A stretch of 64,000 bases of DNA from Axinella damicornis (GCA_963931865.1 OZ007507.1:62001-126000), one strand, 5' to 3'; counted from the first letter of the stretch, positions 36,539 through 51,851 are shown. Notes: a model not told the origin generated them from the sequence alone. Made by a program: numbers and translations.

Positions 36539-39116
36539 ACACACACACAGTGTTGCCCCATTACCTAGTGTTCTATCTTGTGGGCAGGCCAAGTACTCGC
36601 AGACAGGCTATCAGTGTTTAGAGGCAACTGTCAGCAAGTGTACTGTTGGGGCAACTACTCAGACCGACCATGAGTGTGTAGAGTCAAGTACACAGACAGG
36701 CCATGAGTGTGTAGAGTCAAGTACACAGACAGGCCATGAGTGTGTAGAGTCAAGTACACAGACAGGCCATGAGTGTGTAGAGTCAAGTACACAGACAGAC
36801 TATGAGTGTGTAGAGTCAAGTACACAGACAGACTGTGAGTGTGTAGAGGCAACTAGGAAACTCCAGGGGAGAGTTAGAGAATTGGAGCAGCAGCTGGAGG
36901 TCGCAAGGAGTGAGGGCGCAAGGCTGGGAGAGTTGCTTGCCACGGAAAGTGAGGGAAGCAAACAGGAAACAGAAAGTCTTGAGCAGCTTGTGGGCACCCT
37001 GAGGCAACAGGTTAACCAACAGCAGTTGCAACTGGAGCGGCAGAGCCAGGAATACAGGGCGGAACAGTCCAGGTTACAGGAACAGGCTGAGGAGCTGGAG
37101 AGGTTGAAGCTGCGTCATCAGCAGGCACAGGCTGTGGTGGGGGGTCTGCGAGAGCAGCTAGAGTTGGCAGAAGGAAGAGTGCACAGCCTAGAGGAGGAAA
37201 AGGACGGTCTGCAGTCCACTCTGGAGAGAGAGGTGTGTGAGTGGAGAGAGAAGGTGGAAGAGAGAGAACATCAACTGCAGCTGGAGCGTGACGGTCACAT
37301 GAAGCTGTGCATGGAGCTGGAACGAGAGGTGAAGGAGCTGCGGAGGGCAGTGGAGGTGGAGTCCACAGCACCACAGGTCAGTGTCAGAGATGCAGGTAGA
37401 GTATTGTGATTGGCAACATGAGTGCTTCCTTCTCTGGTCCCAGGAGCCACACAAGCCTGTATCCAGCGATTCAACGATGAGCACAGTGGACAGGATTGCT
37501 GTCAGCAAGTGAGTGCCCATGAGACCAGAAACACAGAACAGTGAAGCCATTAAAATTAGCTGTGGGGTGTCCATATTCTGCAGTTCAACCTCAATATGCA
37601 GCACACCCATCACACACGCCCACACATAGCCTGCGGGAGGGTGACACGGCCCTGTTCATGACAGATGCTCATGGAAACTACCTGGCACTGTCAGTAGACG
37701 GGAGAACCTATTACCTCAACCACTCCTGCATTGCATCCTTCAGCCAAGACCTCAACAGCAAAGGTAGAATGATGGAGAGCCAGGACACTTGGGGCTTTCC
37801 TATCACATCCTCTGCTTCCCCTCCGCACACACTCACACATCGTCAACAACATCCCACTGAAGTTCAACACTTTAACTTCAGAAGGTACACTATTCATTGG
37901 GTCACATCTGCTGCATGTGAAACTAGCATACTACAGGTAGCAGCTACTCCATCACTTGGGCTGCTAGGGGATATCATGACTGGATGTCAGAGGCAGTATG
38001 GGGGCATGCATGTAAACAGCCCAATGTTCCTGGTAGTGCACCCTGAACAGTGCTTGCTGTGTGTCATGTTGTGCAGTGTTGATTTAGTATATTTCACTTC
38101 TATCGTTATGACCGGCTTAGTCCAGTTTATCACCACCATTGGGTGCAGTTAGCCCTAAGCTAATTCTCCAAATGCTGTGCTGAAACATGATTGCCCTCTC
38201 AGCACCTTTGAAATGTCCTCTCATGTACACACACAGGAAACTGTTGCTTGGCCGAATCACGGAGAGGATGTTTGTGGAAGTGAGAAAGGTGATGTTCCCC
38301 AGAGATTGAGGTTACGGGTACCCGTTGGCCAGAAGTAAAATCTAATTAGCGTGTATGCTAGCAGCTGCACAGCCATTCGTGTGTGATATCCACGCATGCG
38401 ACATCTTTTGTCTCCACAAAGGGAGAAATAGGTGTTTAAATCGCTGCTAATAACCATCTCTAGTGACAGACATTCATGTCTTCTAGCTGCATTCTGAAGC
38501 TGAAGGTGCAATTCTGCACACAACGAGAATGGTTTGTCACATGTGAATTTATACAAGTTTGTGGGAGGGGCCAAAGTGTCCAGGTAGCAATGCCTCTGCA
38601 GGAAGTTAATCTTTCAAGCAGTAGGCGGGACTGGATAGGTTCCAGCAAGAGTTCATAACAATAATAGTGTGGAACTGCCTATGGTTTCCCCACCACCACC
38701 ATCTGGGCAGTGTGACATCTAGGCAATCAGTGTGGCTTACAAGTACATATTATAGGCTGTGAACACTTACTAGGAGCATACAGCTGCTACTGCTTCACCA
38801 CTGATTGCCTAGGTCATACTGCTGAGATGGTGGTAGTGGAAACCATATGGCAGTTACACACACTTATTGTTATGAACTCTTGGTTTGAGTAAGCACCAAC
38901 TTTGTTCCTAGGCGGCATAGAATTGCATGGGCTGCATGAATGTATTGCACAGTATACGTGGCCATGGGTACCCGTAACCTTGATGATTGTGGTGTCCTTG
39001 GTTCATCGAGTCTGTCTTGTTTTCATGCCTGTTGATTGCAGGAGGGAAACCGGCTGCATGTCCCGGTGGGGTCTCGCCTGTACAAGGTCCATGCAGAGGA
39101 GGTGATTGTTCCATGA
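32555..39116 (+). CDS. RB1CC1: RB1-inducible coiled-coil protein 1 / FIP200 (autophagy scaffold)
   Basis: Twenty phase-consistent exons: 32555-32625, 32699-32825, 32917-32998, 33380-33462, 33533-33648, 33906-33992, 34056-34152, 34230-34286, 34355-34406, 34727-34842, 34913-35184, 35258-35357, 35470-35610, 36162-36238, 36569-37376, 37444-37508, 37630-37763, 37863-37884, 38237-38288, 39042-39116. The model gives 877 residues; human FIP200 has about 1594. The N-terminal ubiquitin-like region matches the family (MFRLFQVNTG, QVLLTADG, GTDSKPIFLFYK). The middle is helical (LYDWISTH, MKLAESNSQL). A long exon encodes coiled coil preceded by six TQT repeats. The C-terminal Claw domain ends LGRITERMFVEV and HVPVGSRLYKVHAEEV. 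In animals FIP200 scaffolds the ULK1 autophagy-initiation complex and binds cargo receptors. The 22-nt exon at 37863 is inferred to keep frame. The acceptor of exon 15 could instead be at 36550. Confidence 0.93.
33006..33240 (+). mobile_element. tRNA-derived SINE relic in RB1CC1 intron 3
   Basis: CTTGTGGCCAAGTGGTTAAA, then GCATTTGACTGTGG, repeats the head of the SINE at 27334 (same A box). The B-box region has diverged and the body differs. The right end is not sharply defined; it may reach the GGATCCAC near 33236. It is intronic and sense to RB1CC1. Confidence 0.6.
36656..36850 (+). repeat. Coding 33-bp repeat: six TQT motifs in RB1CC1
   Basis: Inside the long RB1CC1 exon, an 11-residue unit (S/T)TQT(D/G)xECVES occurs six times in register, at about residues 522-587, with DNA period 33 bp. 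The middle copies are almost identical at the nucleotide level, so the array expanded recently. TQT flanked by D or G fits the core recognition motif of dynein light chain LC8 (DYNLL). Evenly spaced TQT arrays are known LC8 ladders, for example in yeast Nup159. Confidence 0.85.
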
Positions 39117-39198
39117 CGTCACCCTGGATATGAACAGACAGATAGATACTCTTAGATCCTTGTAACTACTGTCCTTACAAAAGTAGGTGTGGCTGCAC

Positions 39199-42100
39199 AT
39201 GTACGGCGCATGCGGACCTGCCTGTGTTTATATCTATGGAATAATATTTCTGCAGTCCAGCATACTGTACTAGTGAACCCGCACTATGTAGCAGGGGGTG
39301 ATCTCACCCTGCAGAGTGAACTTCTCCATCCAAGTGGATCTGCCACCATTCTTTGGTAATGAGACTGTTCCTAACCCAGTATACTACTTCACCGGACAAG
39401 GTATACTAGCAGCTGAAGCATCTTTCATTTGTCAGTAGAGTTCAGTGGATCCTCTCCCCAGAAGATGAAAGTCACCAGTGGACAACAAGAAGGCCTGATG
39501 GAAGTGCTGACTTGATCTTCTCCATATCAGAGAACCTCACACCATTTGTGAGCTAGTGTAGTGCATATTTGTTATATTATGACGAGTAACAGGGCCCGCG
39601 GGGTCAATTGCACAGGATCGGAGTAGTGTCATGTTGGTATAGGATGGGAGAGTGAGATCAGGTATGCCGCTGGTACAACAAACTCTCAAGAGTAAGAGTG
39701 CATTGGCATCACTGCACAATGAGGTAAATTGACCTTGTAGGATCATACTGGTGCAGTCATGCATGAAGGAAGTGTTGGGTGAGGTAGTGGAAGGGGATGA
39801 CGGTGCATATTTGTCACTGGGATGTTCGTATTTGTGTGCTGTCTGGGAACGAGACTAGCTGCATGGTCGATGTCCTTAATGTGCTCACACAAGGGTACCA
39901 GGTGGTCAAAGGGGCACGTGCCCCCTTTGGTTGATGCTTGCTGCAATGCCTGTTGGGGCATCTGAGAAGTACAAATTAGGTCTTTAAACTCTTTCCCTCT
40001 CCACACGCCAGTGTTAACAACACATCAGACTTCCTCTGTGACCCTCAGGACTTGGTAAGTCAGCACCCTGCCACAATGTATAGCTGTAGCTAGCTGTGAC
40101 CCGTCCTCCTCCTGCAGACCCTCATGGTCATACCTGCTCCCCTGGTCCTACTTCCTCCCATCTTCACTGCAGTGGTGGCCATCCTGTTCAGGTGCGTACT
40201 ACATGAAGCAGCAATGAGTTGGTGGATGAAACACGCTGCTGACAACGCTGCACTGACTGGCATGCCACACATTTCCATACTTGAGCAAAAGAGTTCGCAC
40301 ATATTTTATAATTCTGGACTCCCATTGATGTAATGATTATACGTTCCACAGACAGGTGCTGCTGGCACTGATCCTGGGTATATGGCTGTGTGCGTTCTTT
40401 GGTGAGTGACCCTGCCAGCTTGCCCCCATTCCTGATCATTCATATTATCCCTGCCGTCCCACAGCACATGGATACAACCCACTAACAGCTATCCTGAGGG
40501 CTCTTGGTAGGTGTGCTGCTCATCGATATGATGCAGTACCTTGGTGTGTGCTACTGCTCCAACTGTCTCTTCCCCAGATACGTACTTTGTGAATTCAATC
40601 AGTGACCCTGGCCACGCTGCTGTAGGTGCATGGCCGTGTGTGTGTCATCCCCAGGCCCTCTGACCGCAATACCCTTGTATTCTTTATTAGATTATTGTGC
40701 TGTCATTCTTCCTGGGAGGGCTGATAGGTGTTGTCCAAGTAAGCTACTCCCACTCTACCCCTCCATCCCTCCAGTTCGTCTCCTACTCCCCTCCCCTCCT
40801 CTTCCCCCTCCCTTCATCCCCTCCTTTCCTCGGCCTCCCCTCCTCCTCTCCTCCCCCCTCCTCTTCCCCCTCTCTCCTCTCTTCCCTCCCCTGCTCCCCC
40901 TCCCTTTAGAAAGCAGGAGGTGGGATTGGGCTGGCTCGCCTATTGGAGCGTTTCACCAACTCACGACGCAAGTAAATCCCCAACACAAGTAATTCTCCGC
41001 CACCTTTACTCCTTGTGTACAACTCCCCACCCACAGGGCGTGTATGGTTTGCTTGATGCTATGTGTAGTGATCTTCTTTGATGACTACAGTAATGTGCTG
41101 ATTACAGGATATAGTCTGCGCTCTGTGAGTACCAAACATTGCAGACACTGACACTGAGCACCTGCTGATGGCTACAATATGGTACACATGTTGGAACTCA
41201 CCTCAACTCTTGTACAGGTGATGGGCCCCGTCGGTACAAGCAGAGAGAAATTTGCATTCATTGTGCAGAGTATGGGTCCTACCTTACCCAGTGTCGTGCC
41301 TATATCCAGGTACACACACACAAAATGTATTTCCTCGAGTCATAGCCTCCCTACAATAGATCTTCTGTTAAGTATCCTGTCAGCAGGAGGTGGCCCTGAA
41401 GGTTGTCTCTCACAAACGTTCCCTCATGAACAGTCACTGCTGCCTGTGTACACACACACATGCACACACGCTTGCACACGCACACATGCACACATACACC
41501 CACTGCAGCTGGATTGGAGTACAGATCGGGTATGTGCAGGAGGCCTTTGCGTTCAAGGCCTGTGCTGAACATAATGCAACCACAGATCCTTTCTTCATGG
41601 TTGTCAAATCCATACGTACGTCCCTTACTCTCCTTGTATATCCAATGGCTGGCTGGCTGGCACGGTGTTATCGCTTCCCCCACAGCGTACCGTTTCTTCC
41701 CGTTGCTCATGCTGGCATGTGTGGTGGTAGTTTGTGTGCTGGGGCGAGACTTCGGTCCCTAGCCTCGTACCCAGGCCTTCAACCGCGATTGAAGGCCTGG
41801 GTACGAGGCTATTCGGTCCCATGCTCTCAGCTGAGTTGCATTCCACACCCCCACTATGCCTGTCTGAGTCCGATCAAGAGTCGGAGGACGTGGAACTAGT
41901 CTCCCCCAGTTCCAAAGAAACGGAGGGACTGCTCACAGGTTAGGAACGTGTTTCAAGATGTCAGAATGAATTAGCAAAACACTTCCCAAAAGCTCAAACG
42001 CTCACTGGCAACTGCCTTATGGCACTGCAGGCATTATGCCTGTCATTGCCCTACTGGGCACTGCACTGTGGCATTATGCCTGTCATTGCCTACTGGGCAC

Positions 42101-45100
42101 TGCACTGTGGCAGGCATTATGCCTGTCATTGCCTACTGGAAGATACAAAAGCCGACCCAACCACTCCAAGGGGAGAGTGGAGCCCTTTTGGGAGATGACT
42201 TGATCGTTTGGCAGTACTGCCCCTCGCATGGCACACTCCCTTTTAAGAATGAGTGACTTCTGGGTCAGTAAGCTTCGGCTTACAGTTCTTGTATCAGGAC
42301 GTGTCATGTTCAGAGTGAAACGTGCAGTGCTCATCATCACAGGTCCTCTTGCGCCCAAGAAAGGTGTTCCCTACCGCTGGCAAGTGTATCCCTAATCCTA
42401 CAAATCCAATGTCCATTGGATTCACTAAGACCCCTCCCCAACCATAGGTTCAATGCGGTTGTTCCCTTCTTGGTGGTGATCATAGTGATGCTAGTAGGGA
42501 TGGTGCTGAGTGGGAGACAGGCCATCCTGGACATGCCAGAGGGGAACAGGTGATGTCCCTTGTGTGCTTCATGACTAGATGGCTAACCAGTGTGCTCTAT
42601 CGCGGTTGTCTTCATCACACCTTCCACAGGGCGCCAATGACTGTGGTCAACATTTTCAGGTACACAGCATCAGTTGATGCCCCTAATTTGGGCCTCAGCC
42701 CTGGCCAGCCTCATCGCCATGGTGATGTACTTTGTGCAGTGCATTCTGTCCCTCCGAGAGTTCATGGAAGTTAGTGCGCACAGCACATTTGAATTGACTC
42801 AATTGACAGGCCCTTCTCATCAAAGGGAGAAGTTGTGTGATGTCACATAAAGCAAAGTAGACTTGAAGTTACAGTTAGTTTGGGCTGTTGGTGTGCCTTG
42901 TGCTGATCACTGTGCATGTTCCCTGCGCAGGCCTGGATTGAGGGTATAAAGGACATTATGGAGGCACTGATCATCCTCATGGCCTGGGCTCTTGGAGCAG
43001 CTGTTCAGGTAGAGCTTGAGTTCCTCTTGGTATCAGTGCACTGGTAATGTTGGCAACATGTATGTACTCCCACAACACAGGACATCCAGACACCAAACTA
43101 CATTGCACAGTCTCTGCAGAACAGGCTCTCTGCGCAGTATCTCCCTGTCATTGTCACTCTACTGGGGTTCCTCATGGCCTTTGCCACGGGCTCTGTGCGT
43201 ACACCACCTGTGTATATTGGGTTCCTCATGGCCTTTGCCACGGGCTCTGTACGTACACCACCTGTGTATTGGGTTCCTCATGGCCTGGGCCACGGGCTCT
43301 GTGCGTACACCACCTGTGTATTGGGTTCCTCATGGCCTTTGCCACGGGCTCTGTGCGTACACCACCTGTGTATTGGGTTCCTCATGGCCTTTGCCACGGG
43401 CTCTGTACGTACACCACCTGTGTATTGGGTTCCTCATGGCCTGGGCCACAGGCTCTGTACGTACACCACCTGTGTATTGGGTTCCTCATGGCCTTTGCCA
43501 CGGGCTCTGTGCGTACACCACCTGTGTATATTGGGCCTCATGGCCTTTGCCACGGGCTCTGTGCGTACACCACCTGTGTATTGGTAGCGGAGCGTATTCA
43601 AACAGCAATTTGTTCTTGGACACTGATGGTAGTTAGTGCCAATCTCAGTCCGGTAATCTTAGTATGCCTGACGAAGATTTGATCAGAGCATTGTTCTGCT
43701 AACTGGCATCATTGTCCTATTGTTGACCACTCAAGGAGTACTCAGTGTTAACCTTTGCAGGCATTTGGGATGATGGGGATCTTGTTCCCGCTGGTGATTC
43801 CAACCGTGTGCCAAATCACTTGCAACCAGGACACCTGGGTCCAGGTCACTGCAGCTGTACTTGCTTCTTCCATATATGGGAATGGTACGTGGGTGGCTAC
43901 AGCCATTGCATGTAATCTCACTGTGGGCACCTACACACATACCATTTGATAGTCCCTGATCTGAAGGAGTCAATAGTTAAAGTGCACAAGAAACATCATC
44001 TTTTAGCAATATGTTTCATCTCGATTAGCAGTCCGTTGTGATGTGGCTGCTCTAAGATTCCATCCGCTTCAGCTGCTGCTCCCCGCGATTGCATCCACTT
44101 CAGCTGCTGCTCATGATTGCATCTGCCTCAGCTGCTGCTCCCCGCGATTGCATCTGCTTCAGCTGCTGCTCCCCGCGATTGTATCCGCTTCAGCTGCTGC
44201 TCCCCGCGATTGCATCCGCTTCAGCTGCTGCTCCCCGCGATTGCATCTGCTTCAGCTGCTGCTCATGATTGCATCTGCTTCAGCTGCTGCTCCCGATCCC
44301 CGCGATTGCATCTGCTTCAGCTGCTGCTCCCCGCGATTGCATCCGCTTTAGCTGCTGCTCCCCGCGATTGCATCCACTTCAGCTGCTGCTCATGATTGCA
44401 TCCGCTTCAGCTGCTGCTCCCCGCGATTGTATCCGCTTCAGCTGCTGCTCCCCGCGATTGCATCCGCTTCAATTCAGCTGCTGCTCCCCGCGATTGCATC
44501 CACTTCAGCTGCTGCTCATGATTGCATCTGCTTCAGCTGCTGCTCCCCGCGATTGTATCTGCTTCAGCTGCTGCTCCCCACAATTGCATCTGCTTCAGCT
44601 GCTGCTCCCCGCGATTGCATCCGCTTCAGCTGCTGCTCCCCGCGATTGCATTTGCTTCAGCTGCTGCTCATGATTGCATCCGCTTCAGCTGTTGCTCCCC
44701 GCAATTGCATCAGCTTCAGCTGCTGCTCATGATTGCATCTGCTTCAGCTGCTGCTCATGATTGCATCCGCTTCAGCTGCTGCTCCCCGCAATTGCATCCG
44801 CTTCAGCTGCTGCTCATGATTGTATCTGCTTCAGCTGCTGCTCATGATTGCATCCACTTCAGCTGCTGCTCCCTGCAATTGCATCCGCTTCAGCTGCTGC
44901 TCATGATTGCATCTGCTTCAGCTGCTGCTCATGATTGCATCTGCTTCAGCTGCTGCTTTCACTTTCCGATTGCATCTGCCGAAGCCCAGCGGTGCTCCTG
45001 ATTGCATCTGCAATGTTTTCATGTTCCAAACTAAATCACTCTACTGTACGTTGTATGTAATGACTGGCCTTCAAGATGGCAGTACAACCCACTCTCTCTC

Positions 45101-45548
45101 CAGTGGTGTCCCCTATCGCAGACCTCACAGTACTGACCGCAGTCGCCACCGAGTGTCCCATGGCTTCACACCTCAAGACCACTCTGGTGAAATGTCATGC
45201 ACACATGCAATGTACCAAGTGACGTAAATTTGTTAGTGAGACCAGAGTACTTTGCACTAGGTGTCCTGTAGGATTATCTACATTTCATTCACTCCTGACT
45301 GGAGCATGGATTCACTCCAATACTGTACGATGTACAGCTGAGCCCAGACCAGAGAATGTAACCTGAAGCTCTATGCGTTGCTGGTGGGAGCCATCTCCCT
45401 TGTGTTCGGGCCCCTGCCAGTTGGTGCTGGCTGGTACCCCTGGTGGGCTGCATGGATCATCATGTTTGTCCTGCTGGTGCTGCTGTTCATCATCTTCTCT
45501 GCCAGTGACTCCTCCCATACCTCGAGGTCCCTCTGCAACAGAGCGTGA
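39199..45548 (+). CDS. NhaC-type Na+/H+ antiporter family membrane protein, frame interrupted
   Basis: Core exons: 40012-40054, 40118-40191, 40352-40401, 40465-40506, 40578-40621, 40691-40738, 40910-40971, 41037-41124, 41218-41309, 41509-41615, 41686-41938, 42343-42379, 42448-42549, 42630-42769, 42931-43008, 43081-43194, 43761-43884, 45104-45186, 45348-45548. About 12 hydrophobic segments carry family signatures: FFLGGLIGVVQKAGG, VIFFDDYSNVLITG, TSREKFAFIVQSMGP, ISSWIGVQIG, GFLMAFATGS, GMMGILFPLVIP, SPIADLTVLTAVATE. The family exchanges Na+ for H+ or transports related solutes at membranes. An N-terminal extracellular region (exon 39315-39400 VNFSIQVDLPPFFG; 39436-39548 WILSPEDESHQW) has unresolved junctions; the ATG at 39199 is tentative. 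Two lesions occur: a 61-bp palindrome insertion at 41760-41820 puts TAG in frame, and one extra C lies near 42683. It may be a decaying gene or this haplotype may be null. Confidence 0.8.
41751..41820. mobile_element. 52-bp perfect palindromic element with 9-bp target duplication, inside an exon
   Basis: 41760-41811 consists of two perfect 23-bp arms (beginning TAGCCTCGTACCCAGGCC) around a 6-nt loop CCGCGA. It is flanked on both sides by TTCGGTCCC (41751-41759, 41812-41820). Removing the element and one duplicate restores an open antiporter exon, GRDFGP followed by MLSAEL. A 9-bp duplication is typical of Mutator-like elements. It belongs to the TAGCCTCG foldback family also seen at 48640 and 53700. 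Confidence 0.92.
43195..43612 (+). repeat. 52-54-bp tandem repeat spanning an exon-intron boundary
   Basis: Eight successive GGGCTCT/GT(G/A)CGT donor-like sites (43195, 43249, 43301, 43353, 43405, 43457, 43509, 43561). Each is followed by ACACCACCTGTGTATTGGG and a copy of the exon end TTCCTCATGGCC...GGGCTCT. The repeat therefore duplicates the 3' end of antiporter exon 43081-43194 together with its 5' splice site. Only the first donor keeps the simple frame. Confidence 0.9.
44045..44965. repeat. 28-31-bp CTTCAGCTGCTGCTC minisatellite in an antiporter intron
   Basis: About 30 units alternating between two versions, one with CCCCGCGATTGCATC and one with ATGATTGCATC. The array lies within the 1.2-kb intron 43885-45103. 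It is open in the plus direction (QLLLPAIASAS) only because the unit lacks stops. Confidence 0.95.
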
Positions 45549-47575
45549 GTTACTAACATTCACCATACCTACAGCTGATGAGCACTAGCTGTAAGTGTAA
45601 CTTGTTGTCCCCGTACACACACATACACCATGCAGATTCCCGTGCCTCTACACCTGGCCTCTACACCCTCCCTAGTGTTCTGTGGAAGAAAACCCTCTTG
45701 TTCCTCTCGCACTGGTGCCGCAAAAGACGTGGGGACCAGCCCACAGAGTTCAGGGTATGGCACAATATTACTCATTTTTGTCTCGGCACCGAAGTGCCGA
45801 GACACAGTGCTGGATGCGTAGGTACGTACGTACGTACGTGCGTACGTGCGTACGTACGTACGTACGTACGTACGTGGTACGTCGCTTTTCGCAATGCGCC
45901 CGCGCAAGTGCTGCATGCATGCTCTACACCCTTAATAGGGTGTCAAACGTATTTATAGCCTGCAAGTAGATCTTCAGAATTGATTATGGGTCTGAATGGC
46001 TGCTCATGAATCCTCTTACCAAGACTGCTGCTACGTAGCTCTAATACTTAATTCAGGACAATGAATTCAGGACAATGAATACTCACTGGCCCATCCAGTG
46101 TGCTGCACTCAGCCATCCCAAGTGCATACTAAAGCTCACTCAGCTCTAGCTAGCTAGCTATAGGCCTATAGATAAGTGCTGAAAGAATTGGCCAAGGTGT
46201 TGACTACACATCAAGCCCAGACTGCTTTCACCCTTTGGGTGAACATTCCTGACCCACCCCTTGCTCACACAGAACCTCCAAGGATATTGACGCTCACTTG
46301 AGCTGAAAGTCTCGTAGCTAACAGGTTTTGCAGTCATAATAAAGGGTTAAGCAGCTGCCATGTCCTCTGCATGATTCTAGCTGATACCAAGTCGTGCCGA
46401 GACACATCAAGTCTTTTAAAGACTCACTTGTTATTATGGTCTTTAAAACCTCCCTCCCGCACACACACACTAGCCCAATGTGAATACAACCGACACAGAA
46501 ATACTGGATCTGAAAATGTTTCACTGCTTGCCTCCAAACAAGAGGGCCTCACCCACAGATATTACTCAAGCACAGCAGACAAATAATAATCATTTTATTT
46601 TGTTAAAGTTGTGTGTACACTTAAAAACAAGGCATAATAATATTACTACAACAATGATTCATGTCACAGATTGTGCAATTCAGTAGTTTGAAAGTAGGCC
46701 CCAATTACACATAATACATACAGTGATACGCCATTGCACAGGAGTAGGATAGGCACATGGTAAGCGTGGAGAATCCCTGAATTCAATGGAGAACTGCAAA
46801 ATAGAGCATCTTCCTATTGTACACACACCCTCAGACAGTACTGGACGGAGGAACCTGTCCGGAGAGGATCATGCAAGCAAGGTGATATGGACGTGCACTG
46901 CCATCTTTTACTACTGAAATACGTGATGCAGTTACTACACTGGAAACTATTTAATGGACACTTAGGGACAAACATTCCTTTGGAAAGGTTCCCAAAGTTA
47001 GCAGGAAAATAGGTCACACAGAGGTGTCCAGTATTCAGACTCCTTGTAGTAGACGTTCCACTATACTATGCATGAAGCAATTACCATATGGCCAGAACCT
47101 TTGGTGAGGATCTTATTTTGGCAGATTATGAACACACTGCCAAATTAATATTTTGTCATTGCAAATCTATTGTGTGTGTGTGGGTGGGGTCTTGTAGCGA
47201 TGCTCTCATGCACGCAATCATAATATTATATCTGTGATCTGCAAGATATATATAGCGAGCAAGCAGCTGATATCTTCCTGGTACAAGGCTGACAATGGTG
47301 CTCCTTTGCATCACTGCTATAGTAGTGTATGGGTCCTTTATGTTACCACTATACACATGGCAGCTCCTCTCCTATACCCACATCCCAGAGGTTTTTGCAC
47401 ACGTGGGGTTAATAAGCTGAAATGTCCTAAGCGAAATTTTTGATGAGAACACATGCACTCCTCCTTCAGTGGTGTGTGTATGGGGACAATGTTCAGCCTC
47501 CTTCAGTGGTGAGTGTATGGAGACAATGCTCAGCAAGTTATATACACACAGAAAATGATGGAGATTTTGACTTAC
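45549..47575. other. Convergent intergenic region between the antiporter and ERK genes
   Basis: No further gene is firmly seen. A perfect hairpin GTCTCGGCAC/CGAA/GTGCCGAGAC lies at about 45780-45803, followed by a (GTAC)n microsatellite at about 45822-45874. The frame 45637-45755 (SVLWKKTLLFLSHWCRKRR) could be an alternative 3' exon of the antiporter; its phase does not fit the last donor, so I leave it out. The last few codons and 3' UTR of the ERK gene to the right must also lie here. Confidence 0.45.
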
Positions 47576-51153
<3,578 letters not shown>

Positions 51154-51817
51154 CTTGCACGGTTGCTGACGTGATTACACCACCACTGCTGCTGCTCCCA
51201 ACATCAACTGGAGGGCAAATACTGCGTTTCGCGATTCGTGCAATGACGTGCATGAACGCGGGCACACTATACTACTAAAACCTTCGGACGGCGCGCGTCT
51301 TCAGGAGCTTTTACTCACGTCACACAGTAGTCACGCGACATGCAAACATCGGCCAATCAGAATTAAGTTTACATCATTGATGACAGTTTTCAATCCCACA
51401 TGTACAAAAACAAAGACTGTGCAGAATGTGATTAAATTATTGCTGATTGGGAGGCAGGAGAAGTCACACAGTTGTTGTATTCGGGTTCTGTTGAAGAAAG
51501 GTAGAACAGATGAAGATTGCCTGTGACACTGCTTTAGTCGGCCAACACCATTCTTATCTTGAGCTTCCAATGGTGGCAGTGGAAGAGCAAGGAACAAATT
51601 ATGGGGGAGGCCTGAGAGCACATTAAATATGCCACATGGATGCATGCTAGAGGAGCACCAGCAAGATAAACTTGTGGTAGGAGAGCAATGAAACAATAGC
51701 AGCTGGGTTGTAGGCTGTTACAAGAAGCTATAGTAAAACACCCCCCCCCCCCCCCCCCCCTGCAGTCACCAGTGGTAGCTACCATTTCAAAAAGAAAAGG
51801 AATGCTAATGCCCTACT

Positions 51818-51851
<34 letters not shown>

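Noticed and set aside
39501..39527. 27-nt intron in the antiporter N-terminal region
   Set aside because: It would harmonise phases but is too short; the junctions there are left unresolved instead.
43016..44995. Frames of up to 211 codons in the 52-bp and 28-31-bp antiporter repeats
   Set aside because: Repeats in introns or at an exon edge; the antiporter frame splices around them.
45637..45755. Extra antiporter 3' exon (SVLWKKTLLFLSHW)
   Set aside because: Attractive sequence with a good acceptor, but its frame does not match the last donor and the main frame already stops at 45548.
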